A stretch of DNA of 24,201 bases, from contig JAGHYO010000010.1 of the NCBI GenBank assembly GCA_017743605.1, positions 1-24,201 of the forward strand. Direction: 5' to 3'. The notes below the pieces were generated by a model that was not told where the DNA came from, ran no database searches, and was given only the letters and a program-made list of their open reading frames with translations. This DNA comes from Thermoflexus sp. (lineage in GTDB: Bacteria; Chloroflexota; Anaerolineae; Thermoflexales; Thermoflexaceae). This document shows positions 1-10,403 of the stretch, piece by piece; positions within the stretch are counted from its first letter, which is position 1, and every line of letters begins with the position of its first letter. A program made the translations under genes and the position numbers.

Positions 1-49
1 CTACCTGCGGATTGTGCGCGGGGAGCCCGAGCTCCCCGACACGCCTTGA
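1..49 (+). CDS. 3' end of an upstream gene, probably the ABC transporter ATPase partner
   Basis: An open frame from base 2 reads YLRIVRGEPELPDTP and stops at TGA 47-49. It ends 13 bases before the permease start, and the permease ribosome-binding site lies in that gap. ABC-2 permeases are usually encoded directly after their ATP-binding subunit, so an ATPase C-terminus is the likely identity. Only 15 residues are visible, so this rests on position, not on domain evidence. Confidence 0.5.
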   Translation, partial: YLRIVRGEPELPDTP

Positions 50-62
50 AAGGAGGCCCTCG

Positions 63-863
63 ATGGCGTGGTCCCGGATCGCGGCGATCGCCGAGAAAGA
101 GGTGCATGAAGCCCTGCGCAACCGCTATGTGCTGATGCTGCTCATCACCCTGCCGATCGCCTTCGCCGCCCTCCCGGTCGTGAGCCTGCTCAGCATCCGA
201 GGGCTCCCGGCTTCGCCGCCCTCCGAGACCTCCCGCGGGCTGCCCCCGGCCCTGGCCCGGCGGCTGGCCGGCCTCTCCCCCCGGGAGCAACTGGAGGTCT
301 TCCTGACCTCCCAGTTCATGCTCATCCTCTGGATCGCCCCCCTCGCCCTCCCGATGACCATCGCCACCTACAGCGTGGTCGGGGAGAAGCGGGAGAAAGC
401 CCTGGAGCCCCTGCTGGCGACCCCGGTGACCACCGCGGAGCTGCTCGCCGGCAAGGCCCTCGCCGCCGCCGCCCCGGGGATCGCCCTCAGCGGGCTGACC
501 TATCTGCTCATGGTGGGAGCCGCCGGGATCATCGGCCTCTCCGCCCCCGCCTTCCGGGTCCTTTGGGGTCCCACCGCCTGGTTCCAGATCGCGGGGATCG
601 GCCCGCTGCTCACCCTGCTGGCGACCTTGCTGGGGCTGATCATCTCCTCCCGAGTCAACGACCCCCGCCTGGCCGAACAGATCGGCATGATCGTGGTCCT
701 CCCCCTCCTGGGACTGATCATCGCCCAGAGCATGGGGGTGCTGTGGCTGAGCGGGACCCTGCTCCTGGGGGCGGCCCTTTTCCTGCTGGCGGCCGACGGG
801 TTCCTGCTCGCCCTGGCGGTGGCCCTCTTCGAGCGGGAGACCATCCTCACCCGGTGGCGCTGA
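63..863 (+). CDS. ABC-2 type transporter permease
   Basis: A 266-residue integral membrane protein. The ATG at 63 is chosen because AAAGGAGG lies just upstream (about 50-57); an in-frame start at 12 would add 17 unconserved-looking residues. The N-terminus (EKEVHEALRNRY followed by a hydrophobic helix) and the central VGEKREKALEPLLATPV stretch are typical of ABC-2 membrane subunits, where the second lies between the first large extracytoplasmic loop and the next helices. About six hydrophobic segments are visible. The family exports drugs, lipids, polysaccharides or other substrates with a separate ATPase; the substrate cannot be read here. It converges on aroC, with parS in the 54-bp gap. 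Confidence 0.87.
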   Translation: MAWSRIAAIAEKEVHEALRNRYVLMLLITLPIAFAALPVVSLLSIRGLPASPPSETSRGLPPALARRLAGLSPREQLEVFLTSQFMLILWIAPLALPMTIATYSVVGEKREKALEPLLATPVTTAELLAGKALAAAAPGIALSGLTYLLMVGAAGIIGLSAPAFRVLWGPTAWFQIAGIGPLLTLLATLLGLIISSRVNDPRLAEQIGMIVVLPLLGLIIAQSMGVLWLSGTLLLGAALFLLAADGFLLALAVALFERETILTRWR

Positions 864-901
864 GGACCCGGGGCTTTCCATGAGGGGTCCGGCGGGGCCG
901 G

Positions 902-917
902 TGTTTCACGTGAAACA
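902..917. other. parS centromere site (ParB binding)
   Basis: TGTTTCACGTGAAACA is a perfect 16-bp palindrome. It matches the bacterial parS consensus TGTTNCACGTGAAACA that ParB/Spo0J binds and spreads from during chromosome segregation. It fills the gap between two convergent genes and its last base abuts the complement of the aroC stop codon (918-920). Most chromosomal parS sites lie near the replication origin, so this window may be origin-proximal (inference). parA and parB are not in the window. Confidence 0.85.
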
Positions 918-2090
918 TCACGGCCAGAAGACGTGAGGGGCGCCGTCGACGAAGAGATCCCCCAGGCGGGCCTGGCGGAGGGCCTCGAAGCGGGCCCGAC
1001 ACTCCACCAGGGTGTCCCCCCCCAGCTTCTCCAGCAGGACGTCGGCCAGGACGAAGGCCATCATCGCCTCCACGATGGGGCAGGCCCGGGGGACCGGGCA
1101 GAAGTCCGACCGCTCGTAGCGGGTCTCCGCAGGCTGGCCAGTGGAAAGGTCCACAGAAGGCTGGGGCGTGAGGGTGGTGGCGACCGGCTTGATGGCCACG
1201 CGGACCACAATCGGGGCCCCGTTGGAGATCCCCCCCTCGATCCCTCCAGCACGGTTGGTGCGGCGGACCAGCCGCTCTCCCTCTCGGAAGATCGGGTCCT
1301 GGGCCTCCGTGCCCCGGCGGCCTGCCAGGGCGAACCCCTCCCCGATCGCCACCCCCTTGACCGCCGGGATGCTCCCTAGGGCCATCATCAGACGGGCGCT
1401 CAGCCGGCGGTCCCAATGCGCGTGGGAGCCCAGCCCCGGCGGCACCTCAAGGGCCACCCCCTCGATGACACCGCCCAGGGTGTCCCGCTCCCGCATGGCC
1501 GTCTCGATCGCCGCCTGCATTTGGGCCGAGGCCTCCGGATCGGGGCAGCGGACCGGGTCCGCCTCCGCCCGCTCGAACCGGGCTTCATAGGGGAGATCCT
1601 CCGGGAGGGCCGCCCGGACCGGCCCGATCTGGACCACGTAGCTGCCGACCGTGATCCCGAAGGCCGCCAGCAGCTGCTTGCACAGGGCTCCCACGGCCAC
1701 CCGAGCGGCCGTCTCCCGGGCGGAGGCCCGCTCCAGGCCCGGACGGAGATCCCGATAGCCGTACTTGACCGCCGCCGCCAGATCCACATGGCCCGGCCGG
1801 GGGACCGTCATCGGCTCCACTGGCCGCCCCCGCCACCGGGCGTGATCCCGGTTCTCGATCTGAAGGGCGATGGGCACCCCCGTGGTCATCCCCTCCAGGA
1901 CCCCGCTCAGGACGATCACGCGGTCGGCCTCCAGGCGCATGCGAGGCCCCGCCCCCAGGCCGCGCTGCCGCCGGGCCAGCTCCCGGTTCACCGCCTCCAC
2001 ATCCACCGGAAGGCCGGCCGGGAGGCCCTCCAGGATGGCCACCAGGGCCGGCCCATGGGATTCGCCGGCCGTGAGAAACCGCAAGGGCAT
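918..2090 (-). CDS. aroC: Chorismate synthase
   Basis: A 390-residue enzyme that converts 5-enolpyruvylshikimate-3-phosphate to chorismate using reduced FMN, the last step of the common aromatic pathway. The N-terminal TAGESHGPALVAILEGLPAG carries the GESHG signature at residues 8-12. The GHVDLAAAVKYG segment, the ERASARETAARVA segment and the C-terminal RSDFCPVPRACPIVEAMMAF block are also family hallmarks. Length fits the family. ATG at 2090 follows GGGGGGAGGTAG, a strong ribosome-binding site. It lies 71 bp downstream of ileS on the same strand with no visible terminator between, so it may be the third gene of the T-box-controlled transcript, although its own promoter is not excluded. Confidence 0.97.
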   Translation of the reverse strand: MPLRFLTAGESHGPALVAILEGLPAGLPVDVEAVNRELARRQRGLGAGPRMRLEADRVIVLSGVLEGMTTGVPIALQIENRDHARWRGRPVEPMTVPRPGHVDLAAAVKYGYRDLRPGLERASARETAARVAVGALCKQLLAAFGITVGSYVVQIGPVRAALPEDLPYEARFERAEADPVRCPDPEASAQMQAAIETAMRERDTLGGVIEGVALEVPPGLGSHAHWDRRLSARLMMALGSIPAVKGVAIGEGFALAGRRGTEAQDPIFREGERLVRRTNRAGGIEGGISNGAPIVVRVAIKPVATTLTPQPSVDLSTGQPAETRYERSDFCPVPRACPIVEAMMAFVLADVLLEKLGGDTLVECRARFEALRQARLGDLFVDGAPHVFWP

Positions 2091-2161
2091 GTCGCGCTAC
2101 CTCCCCCCAGGGGATGGGAAACCCGATGGGGCATCTCCCCTCTGAATCCCACCCGGGTCCT

Positions 2162-5341
<3,180 letters not shown>

Positions 5342-5414
5342 GACAACCTCCTGAATTTGATCTTCTGGTTCGGAAAATCCTGAGGGCTCATCCGCCCGGC
5401 GGCCAGCGGGGCCC

Positions 5415-6134
5415 TTACAGGCCGGGCGCGAGGGCGATCTCGATCCGCTTGTTGATCCGCCCTTTGCTTTTGTAATCCACGATCTGGACCCGGCCGACCT
5501 CCCGGGTGTTGGCCACGTGGGTTCCTCCATCCGCCTGGATATCCAGCCCCTCGATCTGCACGATCCGCACGATCCGGATCTCCGAGGGAAGAAGGTTCGC
5601 CTTCGTGCGGATCAGGTCGGGGTGGCGATCGACCTCCTCCCGGGGCATGAAGAAGACCCGCACCGGGCGCGCGGCAGCCACCTCCGCGTTCACTTTCTCC
5701 TCGATCTCCCGGGCCAGCTCCCCGCGCAGGGTTTCGAACTCGAAATCCATGCGGCCGCGCAGAGGCTCCATGTTCCCACCGGTAACCTTGGCCCCGTAGT
5801 CCCGCCAGACCACACCGCACAAGATGTGGAGGGCGGTGTGGGTGCGCATCAGGGCGTAGCGGCGTTCCCAGTCGATCTCCCCGCGCACGGTCCCGCCGAC
5901 GGGCGGAGGCGCTCCCTCCACCTCGTGCCAGACCAGCGGGCCCTGGCGGCGGACGACGGTCACGCGCCAGGTGCGAACGCCATCGGTCAGCCACCCCCCA
6001 TCGGGGGGCTGACCGCCGCCCCCCGGATAGAAGGCTGTGGCGTCCAGCGCCACCGCCGTTCCCTCCACCGCCACCACCGTGGCCTCGAAGGTCCGCTGAT
6101 AAGCATCTGTGAGGTAGAGCAATTGGGTCTCCAT
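5415..6134 (-). CDS. AlaX-type trans-editing alanyl-tRNA deacylase
   Basis: A 239-residue stand-alone homologue of the AlaRS editing domain; the family hydrolyses mischarged Ser- or Gly-tRNA-Ala. Visible are the N-terminal DATAFYPGGGGQPPDGG block, zinc-site residues H99 and H103 in RTHTALH, and the C-terminal ADGGTHVANTREVG with H206. Asp202 stands where many members have the cysteine of CGGTH. The start is not certain. METQLLYLTDAY at 6134 fits family N-termini, while in-frame ATGs at 6146 and 6152 and a TTG at 6161 lie in or beside the terminator tail. First gene after the T-box; ileS follows 73 bp downstream. Pairing an Ala-tRNA editor with an isoleucine sensor is unusual. Confidence 0.9.
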   Translation of the reverse strand: METQLLYLTDAYQRTFEATVVAVEGTAVALDATAFYPGGGGQPPDGGWLTDGVRTWRVTVVRRQGPLVWHEVEGAPPPVGGTVRGEIDWERRYALMRTHTALHILCGVVWRDYGAKVTGGNMEPLRGRMDFEFETLRGELAREIEEKVNAEVAAARPVRVFFMPREEVDRHPDLIRTKANLLPSEIRIVRIVQIEGLDIQADGGTHVANTREVGRVQIVDYKSKGRINKRIEIALAPGL

Positions 6135-6149
6135 CGGCGGATCCATCCT

Positions 6150-6190
6150 CATAAAACACAATCGGCCCTCGCCCCAGAGGGACGAGAGCC
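6150..6190 (-). terminator. T-box intrinsic terminator (or RBS-masking) hairpin
   Basis: On the minus strand GGCTCTCGTCCC pairs with GGGCGAGGGCC (6164-6190) around a TCTG loop, with one bulged T. It is followed by GATTGTGTTTT, a short impure U-tract ending at the alaX start region. The 5' arm lies just after the antiterminator sequence, as in T-box leaders where the two structures exclude each other. The weak U-tract means control could be at translation as well as at transcription. Confidence 0.75.
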
Positions 6191-6484
6191 GATGGCTCCC
6201 GCGGTACCACCCTGCTTCCCGGCTGAGCCGGGCCGCTCCTGACGGGGACAGGCCGGATCCGCCGCCGTCCGATCCCCGCGCCTTGGATAACGGGAGGCGA
6301 ACCCCGGGTGAGCCTACTGACCCGCCGGATCACGGGCGTTCGGTCACCGGCTCAGGAGGGATCTTCAGCCCGACGTCGGCATCCGGCTCCCACCGCCCCG
6401 GACTCGCTGGGCCCGACGGCCCGGGCCTACTCGTCTCCGTCATCGCCGTTGCCTGGATTCCACTGTCCTGATCGATGGACTTCT
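6191..6484 (-). promoter_or_regulatory. T-box leader, isoleucine specifier (AUC)
   Basis: This RNA leader reads tRNA-Ile charging. The minus strand carries the T-box core AGGGTGGTACCGCG at 6200-6213. Its TGGT would pair with an ACCA end, fitting the A73 discriminator of tRNA-Ile. Upstream is a Stem I whose base pairs 6437-6444 with 6328-6335 (7 of 8), with the GACGAGTAG kink-turn/S-turn motif near 6426-6434. A specifier-loop segment GGCTGAAGATCCC places ATC at 6362-6360. Uncharged tRNA-Ile should stabilise the antiterminator and raise alaX-ileS(-aroC) expression. GAT (Asp) is the alternative reading, but ileS downstream argues for ATC. Confidence 0.92.
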
Positions 6485-6490
6485 GGAAAA

Positions 6491-6519
6491 ACTATAGCGG
6501 GGTCGGAGAGAGTTGTCAA
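6491..6519 (-). promoter_or_regulatory. Sigma-70-type promoter of the T-box/alaX-ileS operon
   Basis: On the minus strand TTGACA (6519-6514) and TATAGT (6496-6491) are separated by exactly 17 bp, close to the full consensus. The predicted transcription start is near 6484, about 40 bases upstream of T-box Stem I. It is the best promoter in the window. Confidence 0.88.
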
Positions 6520-6794
6520 TCGCATCGATGGGCTCCGGCTTCAGGGCCCGCAAGGAGGCGCCGATCGCCCAACGCGGGCCGGAGGCCGGGGTGCGATGTT
6601 CGGTGCCGGCCCGGAACGGCGGCGAAGACGGCCGCGCCGAGGGAGAGGATGGCAGCCCCCAGCGCCCGGACAGCGCCGCTGTGGACCGCGAAGTCGCCGC
6701 ATCAGCGGCAACCCGCCCCTCTCATCACCCCCATCGGGCAGCGGTTTGGGCCCCCCTTTCTCCGACCCGGAGGGCCCCGTGCCTGCCTTTGCCG
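6520..6794. other. Intergenic region, nothing convincing
   Basis: 275 bp between the operon promoter and the end of the lipoprotein gene. Open frames on both strands are compositional, with Arg/Pro/Gly-rich translations. An imperfect inverted repeat near 6748-6780 (GGGCCC arms around CTCCG/CGGAG on the minus strand) lies just past the lipoprotein stop. It could help end transcription but has no U-tract. Confidence 0.4.
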
Positions 6795-7472
6795 TCAGCG
6801 TTGCGGAGCCGGAGGCGGTGGGGGAACCTCGACCCGGGCGATGGGATCCGAGAGGGTGATCGGGAAGGGGAACAGCAGCCCTGCTCCTGTGCGGTGAACG
6901 CTGATCACCAGCCAGCGGGGACCCCAATCCGGGCGCACGTGAGCGAGGCAGCGACATCGATACCCCTCTCCCACCTCCCCCCTTTGCTCGGGATCGGGAT
7001 CCCAGTCCTCCCTTTCCACCGCGTAGCCTGCCGGGGCGGAGAGAACGACGTCCAGATCAAGCTCGATTCCCAGCGTCGCGGGTCCAGTCCCCGACAGGAA
7101 CAGCGGATTGAACTGACCCGGGTCGTCCCGCTGCCTCCGGAATTCCCACTCAAAGGAAAGCCACGGGCATTCGCTGCGGACAGGCTTGCCGGTGTAGGAA
7201 TCGAAATACTCATAGGTCCATCGGAGATCGCCCACCCGGACGATGAAGCCCGCGATCTCCACCGGCGTGTCCACCGGGATGACAGGGAGCTCCCTTAGGG
7301 CTTCCCTTGCGGGGGGTGGCGGAGGCGTCTCGGGGGGAAGATTCGGGCATGGCTCCGTCCAGAAAGCCGGCTCCGGCTCGGGGGCGCGCAAGGCACAGGC
7401 TGCAGCCAGCGCGGCGGTTAGAGCCAACCCTAATCTCGGAAAATTGACGCGCGAAGGAACAGATTCCAACAT
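6795..7472 (-). CDS. Putative lipoprotein with an ileS-derived N-terminus
   Basis: A 225-residue protein of unknown function. It starts with an export signal (RLGLALTAALAAAC, Cys26; the lipobox is weak because position -3 is Ala), then a Pro-rich linker (PPETPPPPPA). A soluble domain rich in Trp/Tyr/Pro with a few cysteines follows, ending in PPPPPAP. No catalytic motif is recognised. The start ATG at 7472 has GGAGG 6 bases upstream. The leader (about 7473-7510) and first ~14 codons match the ileS start: MLESVPSRVNFPRL against MFEQVPARANFPQL, with similarity also in the DNA. So the expression signals and part of the signal peptide come from a duplicated ileS start. The promoter copy upstream is degenerate, so expression is uncertain. 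Confidence 0.72.
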   Translation of the reverse strand: MLESVPSRVNFPRLGLALTAALAAACALRAPEPEPAFWTEPCPNLPPETPPPPPAREALRELPVIPVDTPVEIAGFIVRVGDLRWTYEYFDSYTGKPVRSECPWLSFEWEFRRQRDDPGQFNPLFLSGTGPATLGIELDLDVVLSAPAGYAVEREDWDPDPEQRGEVGEGYRCRCLAHVRPDWGPRWLVISVHRTGAGLLFPFPITLSDPIARVEVPPPPPAPQR

Positions 7473-7860
7473 GATAACCTCCGAAACGCGGTCTTCTGAT
7501 TTCAGGAAATCGCGCGCCTTTCGGCCTGCGGCGGTCGGCAGGATCTGTATGGGCTGGGCTCAGGGGCGATCCTCGATCCGCTTGCGCTCACGTATAGCAT
7601 CCTGAAATAGGCACAATCTGCCAAGCGCTTTGACCACCCGAACAGGCCGCCGGCTGCATCCATAGGGCGCGTTCCACCCCCCTAGAGGCAGTCACCGGCT
7701 CGGGAGGGATCTTCGGCCCGACGTCGGCGTCCGGCTCCCACCGCCCCGGGCTCGCTGGGCCTGACGGCCCGGGCCTACTCGCCTCCGTCATCACCGTTGC
7801 GCAGATTCGGATGTAACTCCTGTTCAGAAAAACCACAGCCCCGCGGGAAAGGCTTGTGTA
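7473..7860 (-). repeat. Decayed duplicate of the promoter/T-box/alaX/ileS-leader region
   Basis: Read on the minus strand, this stretch matches the real operon front end (5342-6519) segment by segment and in order. There is a promoter relic TACACA-17 bp-TGTGGT (7860-7832). T-box Stem I (about 7805-7690) keeps the GAGTAG motif and the GAAGATCCC specifier segment. A T-box-core relic GGGGTGGAACGCG is at 7681-7669. The alaX start zone is at 7622-7598 (matching 6167-6144), and the alaX 3' end at 7583-7566 (matching 5431-5447 except for one inserted base). The ileS leader follows at 7510-7473. Two internal losses are evident: about 125 bp of T-box between Stem I and the antiterminator, and nearly all of alaX. 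The duplication continues into the first codons of the lipoprotein gene. Confidence 0.86.
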
Positions 7861-7869
7861 TCCGCAGTC

Positions 7870-8109
7870 CTCTGGGAGTGTGTCCCGAGATCGTCGGCAG
7901 CCCGGGTAGACATAGGCCCACTGTGGGCAGTTGGCCTACGTGGGCAGGGGGCAACGCCCTCGCCTACCTCTCATGGCCCTCACCCGCCCGACCCGACAAA
8001 ATTGGGATGCACCCTCCTCCGGGGATGTGTCCCAATTTTGTTAGGCCTGGCCACCTTGTAGGACAACTGCTCGCAGTTATCCGACGATTTGGGGACACAC
8101 CTTCCTCCG
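7870..8109. repeat. Four copies of a ~28-bp GTGTCCC-centred repeat
   Basis: Copies share roughly GGAGGxxGGTGTGTCCC followed by AATTTTGTCGG or AAATCGTCGG. They lie at 7870-7897 (+), 7994-8021 (-), 8018-8045 (+) and 8081-8109 (-). The middle two face each other and form a perfect 11-bp inverted repeat, CAAAATTGGGA (7997-8007) with TCCCAATTTTG (8030-8040). They resemble insertion-sequence ends or REP-like palindromes, but no transposase lies between them. GCCCACTGTGGGC near 7917-7929 and AACTGCTCGCAGTT near 8064-8077 add smaller hairpins. Confidence 0.6.
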
Positions 8110-8313
8110 ACCATGGCTCCGCGGTTTCGCCCGCCCGCAAGCAGCGGCTCTGAGAGACCTTCGTCCCACGACCGGATAACGGGAGTTGCCCCTTTCACGC
8201 GTTCTGGAGTAAGGTGAAAAAGATATGGGAAGGACCCAGGCGTCCGCCCGACCGTGGATGGCCGGGGCGGTCCCCTGTAGATCCGTTGATCCGCCGTCGG
8301 AGGAGGATCAGAG
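8110..8313 (+). promoter_or_regulatory. Transketolase upstream region; strong RBS, no clear promoter
   Basis: About 200 bp holding the transketolase ribosome-binding site GGAGGAGGA at about 8299-8307, 6 bases from ATG 8314. An AT-richer patch (GAAAAAGATATGG, about 8216-8228) could contain a -10 element, but no matching -35 at normal spacing is evident. No other gene is visible. Confidence 0.4.
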
Positions 8314-10338
8314 ATGAGGCCCGCGAGGCCGAAGGCCTCCCTTCGCCTGAACGCGGAGATCGATGCGCTGTGCGTGCATGCCATCCGGGCGCTGGTCATG
8401 GACGCAGTGGAGCAGGCCCGCTCGGGTCACCCCGGCATGCCCATGGGGATGGCCGACGCTGCTTACGTGCTGTGGCGCTACGTCATGCGCCATAACCCCC
8501 GCAACCCCCTCTGGCCCAACCGAGATCGCCTGGTGCTCTCCGCGGGGCACGGCTCGATGCTGCTGTACGCCCTGCTGCACCTTTCCGGCTACGACGTGCC
8601 CATGGCGGAGATCCGCCGCTTCCGCCAGTGGGGGAGCATCACCCCGGGCCATCCGGAATACGACCCGCGCCGGGGCGTCGAGACCACCACCGGACCTCTG
8701 GGCCAGGGGTTCGCCAACGCGGTGGGGATGGCCCTGGCCGCCCGCATGCTCGCCGAGCGCTTCAACCGGCCAGGCTTCCCCATCGTGGACCACTTCGTTT
8801 ACGTCATCGCCTCGGACGGCGATCTGATGGAGGGCATCTCCCACGAGGCTGCCTCCCTGGCCGGCCATTGGGGGCTCGGGAACCTGATTGTCCTCTACGA
8901 CGACAACGAGGTCTCCATCGACGGCCCTACGGACCTGGCGTTCACCGAGGACGTGGCGATGCGGTTCCGGGCCTGTGGATGGCACGTGCTGGACCTCGAC
9001 GGCCACGACCGGGAGGCGGTGGCCCAGGCCCTGGCCGAGGCCCAGCAGGCCGAAGATCGCCCCTCCCTGCTGATCTGCCACACCCACCTCGCCTACGGCA
9101 GTCCCAACAAACAGGACCGCGCGGAGGCACACGGGGCGCCTCTGGGGGCCGAGGAAGTGCGGCGGACCAAGGAGCGCATGGGCTGGCCCATCGAGCCCGC
9201 CTTCTACGTCCCGGAGGCCGTCTACGCCCACATGCGCGGGCTGATCGAAGAGGGCACCTGCCAGGAGGCAGGGTGGCGCGCCCGCTTCGAGGCGTATGCC
9301 GTAGCTCATCCGGACCTCGCAGCGGAGTGGATGCGCTGGTGGCGGGGGGAGCTCCCGGAAGGATGGGAGGAGGCGGTCCCCACCTTCTCGCCCTCCGCGG
9401 ATGGGATAGCCACGCGGGCAGCCTCGGGGAAGGTGCTCAATGCCCTGGCCCGGGTCATCCCCAACCTGGTGGGGGGCAGCGCAGACCTGATGGAATCCAC
9501 CCAAACGTATCTCCACGGCTTCCCGGCGGTCGGCCGAGGCCGCTTCGAGGGACGGAACATCCACTTCGGCGTGCGGGAGCACGCCATGGGGGGCATCCTC
9601 AACGGCATGAGCCTGTATGGCCCTTTCAAGGTTTATGGGGGCACCTTCCTGGTGTTCAGCGACTACATGCGGCCTGCCATCCGGCTGGCGGCGATGATGG
9701 GTCAGCCGGTGATCTATGTGTTCACCCACGACAGCATCGCCGTGGGCGAGGACGGGCCCACCCACCAGCCGGTGGAGCACCTCACGGCCCTGCGGGCGAT
9801 CCCCAACCTGTGGGTGATCCGACCGGCGGACGCCAACGAGGCCGCCGAGGCCTGGAAGGTCGCCCTGCGGCGGCGTGATGGACCAGTAGCCCTGATCCTC
9901 ACCCGCCAGAAAGCCCCGGTGCTGGACCGGAGCGCCCTGGCCCCAGCTTCGGAGCTGGCCCGAGGAGGGTATATCCTGGGGGAAGCCAGCGGAGGGAAGC
10001 CCGCCCTCGTTCTCATCGCCACTGGCTCCGAGGTCTCCCTGGCCCTGGCCGCCCGGGAGCAGCTGGAGGCCCGCGGGATCCCCACCCGGGTGGTGAGCAT
10101 GCCGTGCACGGAGCTCTTCGAGGCCCAGCCGCAGGCCTATCGGCAGGCCGTGCTGCCGCCGGGGATCCCCCGCTTGGCCATCGAGGCGGGGATCCCGTGG
10201 GGATGGTATCGCTACGCCCAGGCCATCATCGGGCTGGAGCGTTTCGGCGCCTCTGCTCCCTATCCCGAGGTCTACCAGCGCCTGGGCTTCACGGTCGAGC
10301 GGGTGGTCGAGGAGGCCCTGCGGCTGCTTGGGCGTTGA
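8314..10338 (+). CDS. tkt: Transketolase
   Basis: A 674-residue thiamine-diphosphate enzyme of the pentose phosphate/Calvin-type carbon rearrangements that moves two-carbon ketol units between sugar phosphates. Features in order: SGHPGMPMGMAD near 37-48, TTGPLGQGFANAVGMA near 125-140, the ThDP/Mg site SDGDLMEGISHEA (167-179) with Asn198, the catalytic-Glu motif HFGVREHAMG (Glu422), and the substrate/diphosphate stretch HDSIAVGEDGPTHQPVEHL (472-490). Length is standard and all domains (PP, Pyr, C-terminal) are intact. ATG 8314 is supported by GGAGGAGGA upstream. It stands alone and is followed by a decayed island. Confidence 0.97.
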   Translation: MRPARPKASLRLNAEIDALCVHAIRALVMDAVEQARSGHPGMPMGMADAAYVLWRYVMRHNPRNPLWPNRDRLVLSAGHGSMLLYALLHLSGYDVPMAEIRRFRQWGSITPGHPEYDPRRGVETTTGPLGQGFANAVGMALAARMLAERFNRPGFPIVDHFVYVIASDGDLMEGISHEAASLAGHWGLGNLIVLYDDNEVSIDGPTDLAFTEDVAMRFRACGWHVLDLDGHDREAVAQALAEAQQAEDRPSLLICHTHLAYGSPNKQDRAEAHGAPLGAEEVRRTKERMGWPIEPAFYVPEAVYAHMRGLIEEGTCQEAGWRARFEAYAVAHPDLAAEWMRWWRGELPEGWEEAVPTFSPSADGIATRAASGKVLNALARVIPNLVGGSADLMESTQTYLHGFPAVGRGRFEGRNIHFGVREHAMGGILNGMSLYGPFKVYGGTFLVFSDYMRPAIRLAAMMGQPVIYVFTHDSIAVGEDGPTHQPVEHLTALRAIPNLWVIRPADANEAAEAWKVALRRRDGPVALILTRQKAPVLDRSALAPASELARGGYILGEASGGKPALVLIATGSEVSLALAAREQLEARGIPTRVVSMPCTELFEAQPQAYRQAVLPPGIPRLAIEAGIPWGWYRYAQAIIGLERFGASAPYPEVYQRLGFTVERVVEEALRLLGR

Positions 10339-10389
10339 GCCATATATCGCAGCTGAAGCCGCTCCGGCTGTCATGAACCTCCTGCGGGA

Positions 10390-10403
10390 GGGGCTTTAGC
10401 CCC
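10390..10403 (+). terminator. Short perfect hairpin downstream of transketolase
   Basis: GGGGCTTTAGCCCC is a perfect 6-bp stem with a 2-base loop, preceded by a CTCCTGCGGGAG hairpin and followed by GACCTTTCGG, which is only a vestigial T-run. It lies about 50 bp past the transketolase stop, so it may end that transcript. Short palindromes of this kind can also be dispersed intergenic repeats. Confidence 0.4.

Noticed and set aside
6308..7298. Plus-strand frames across the T-box and lipoprotein gene
   Set aside because: They overlap a structured RNA leader and a minus-strand gene with signal peptide and RBS. Composition looks random.
8308..10374. 688-codon minus-strand frame opposite transketolase
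   Set aside because: Antisense shadow of a clear gene, with low-complexity His/Gly/Gln-rich translation and no motif.
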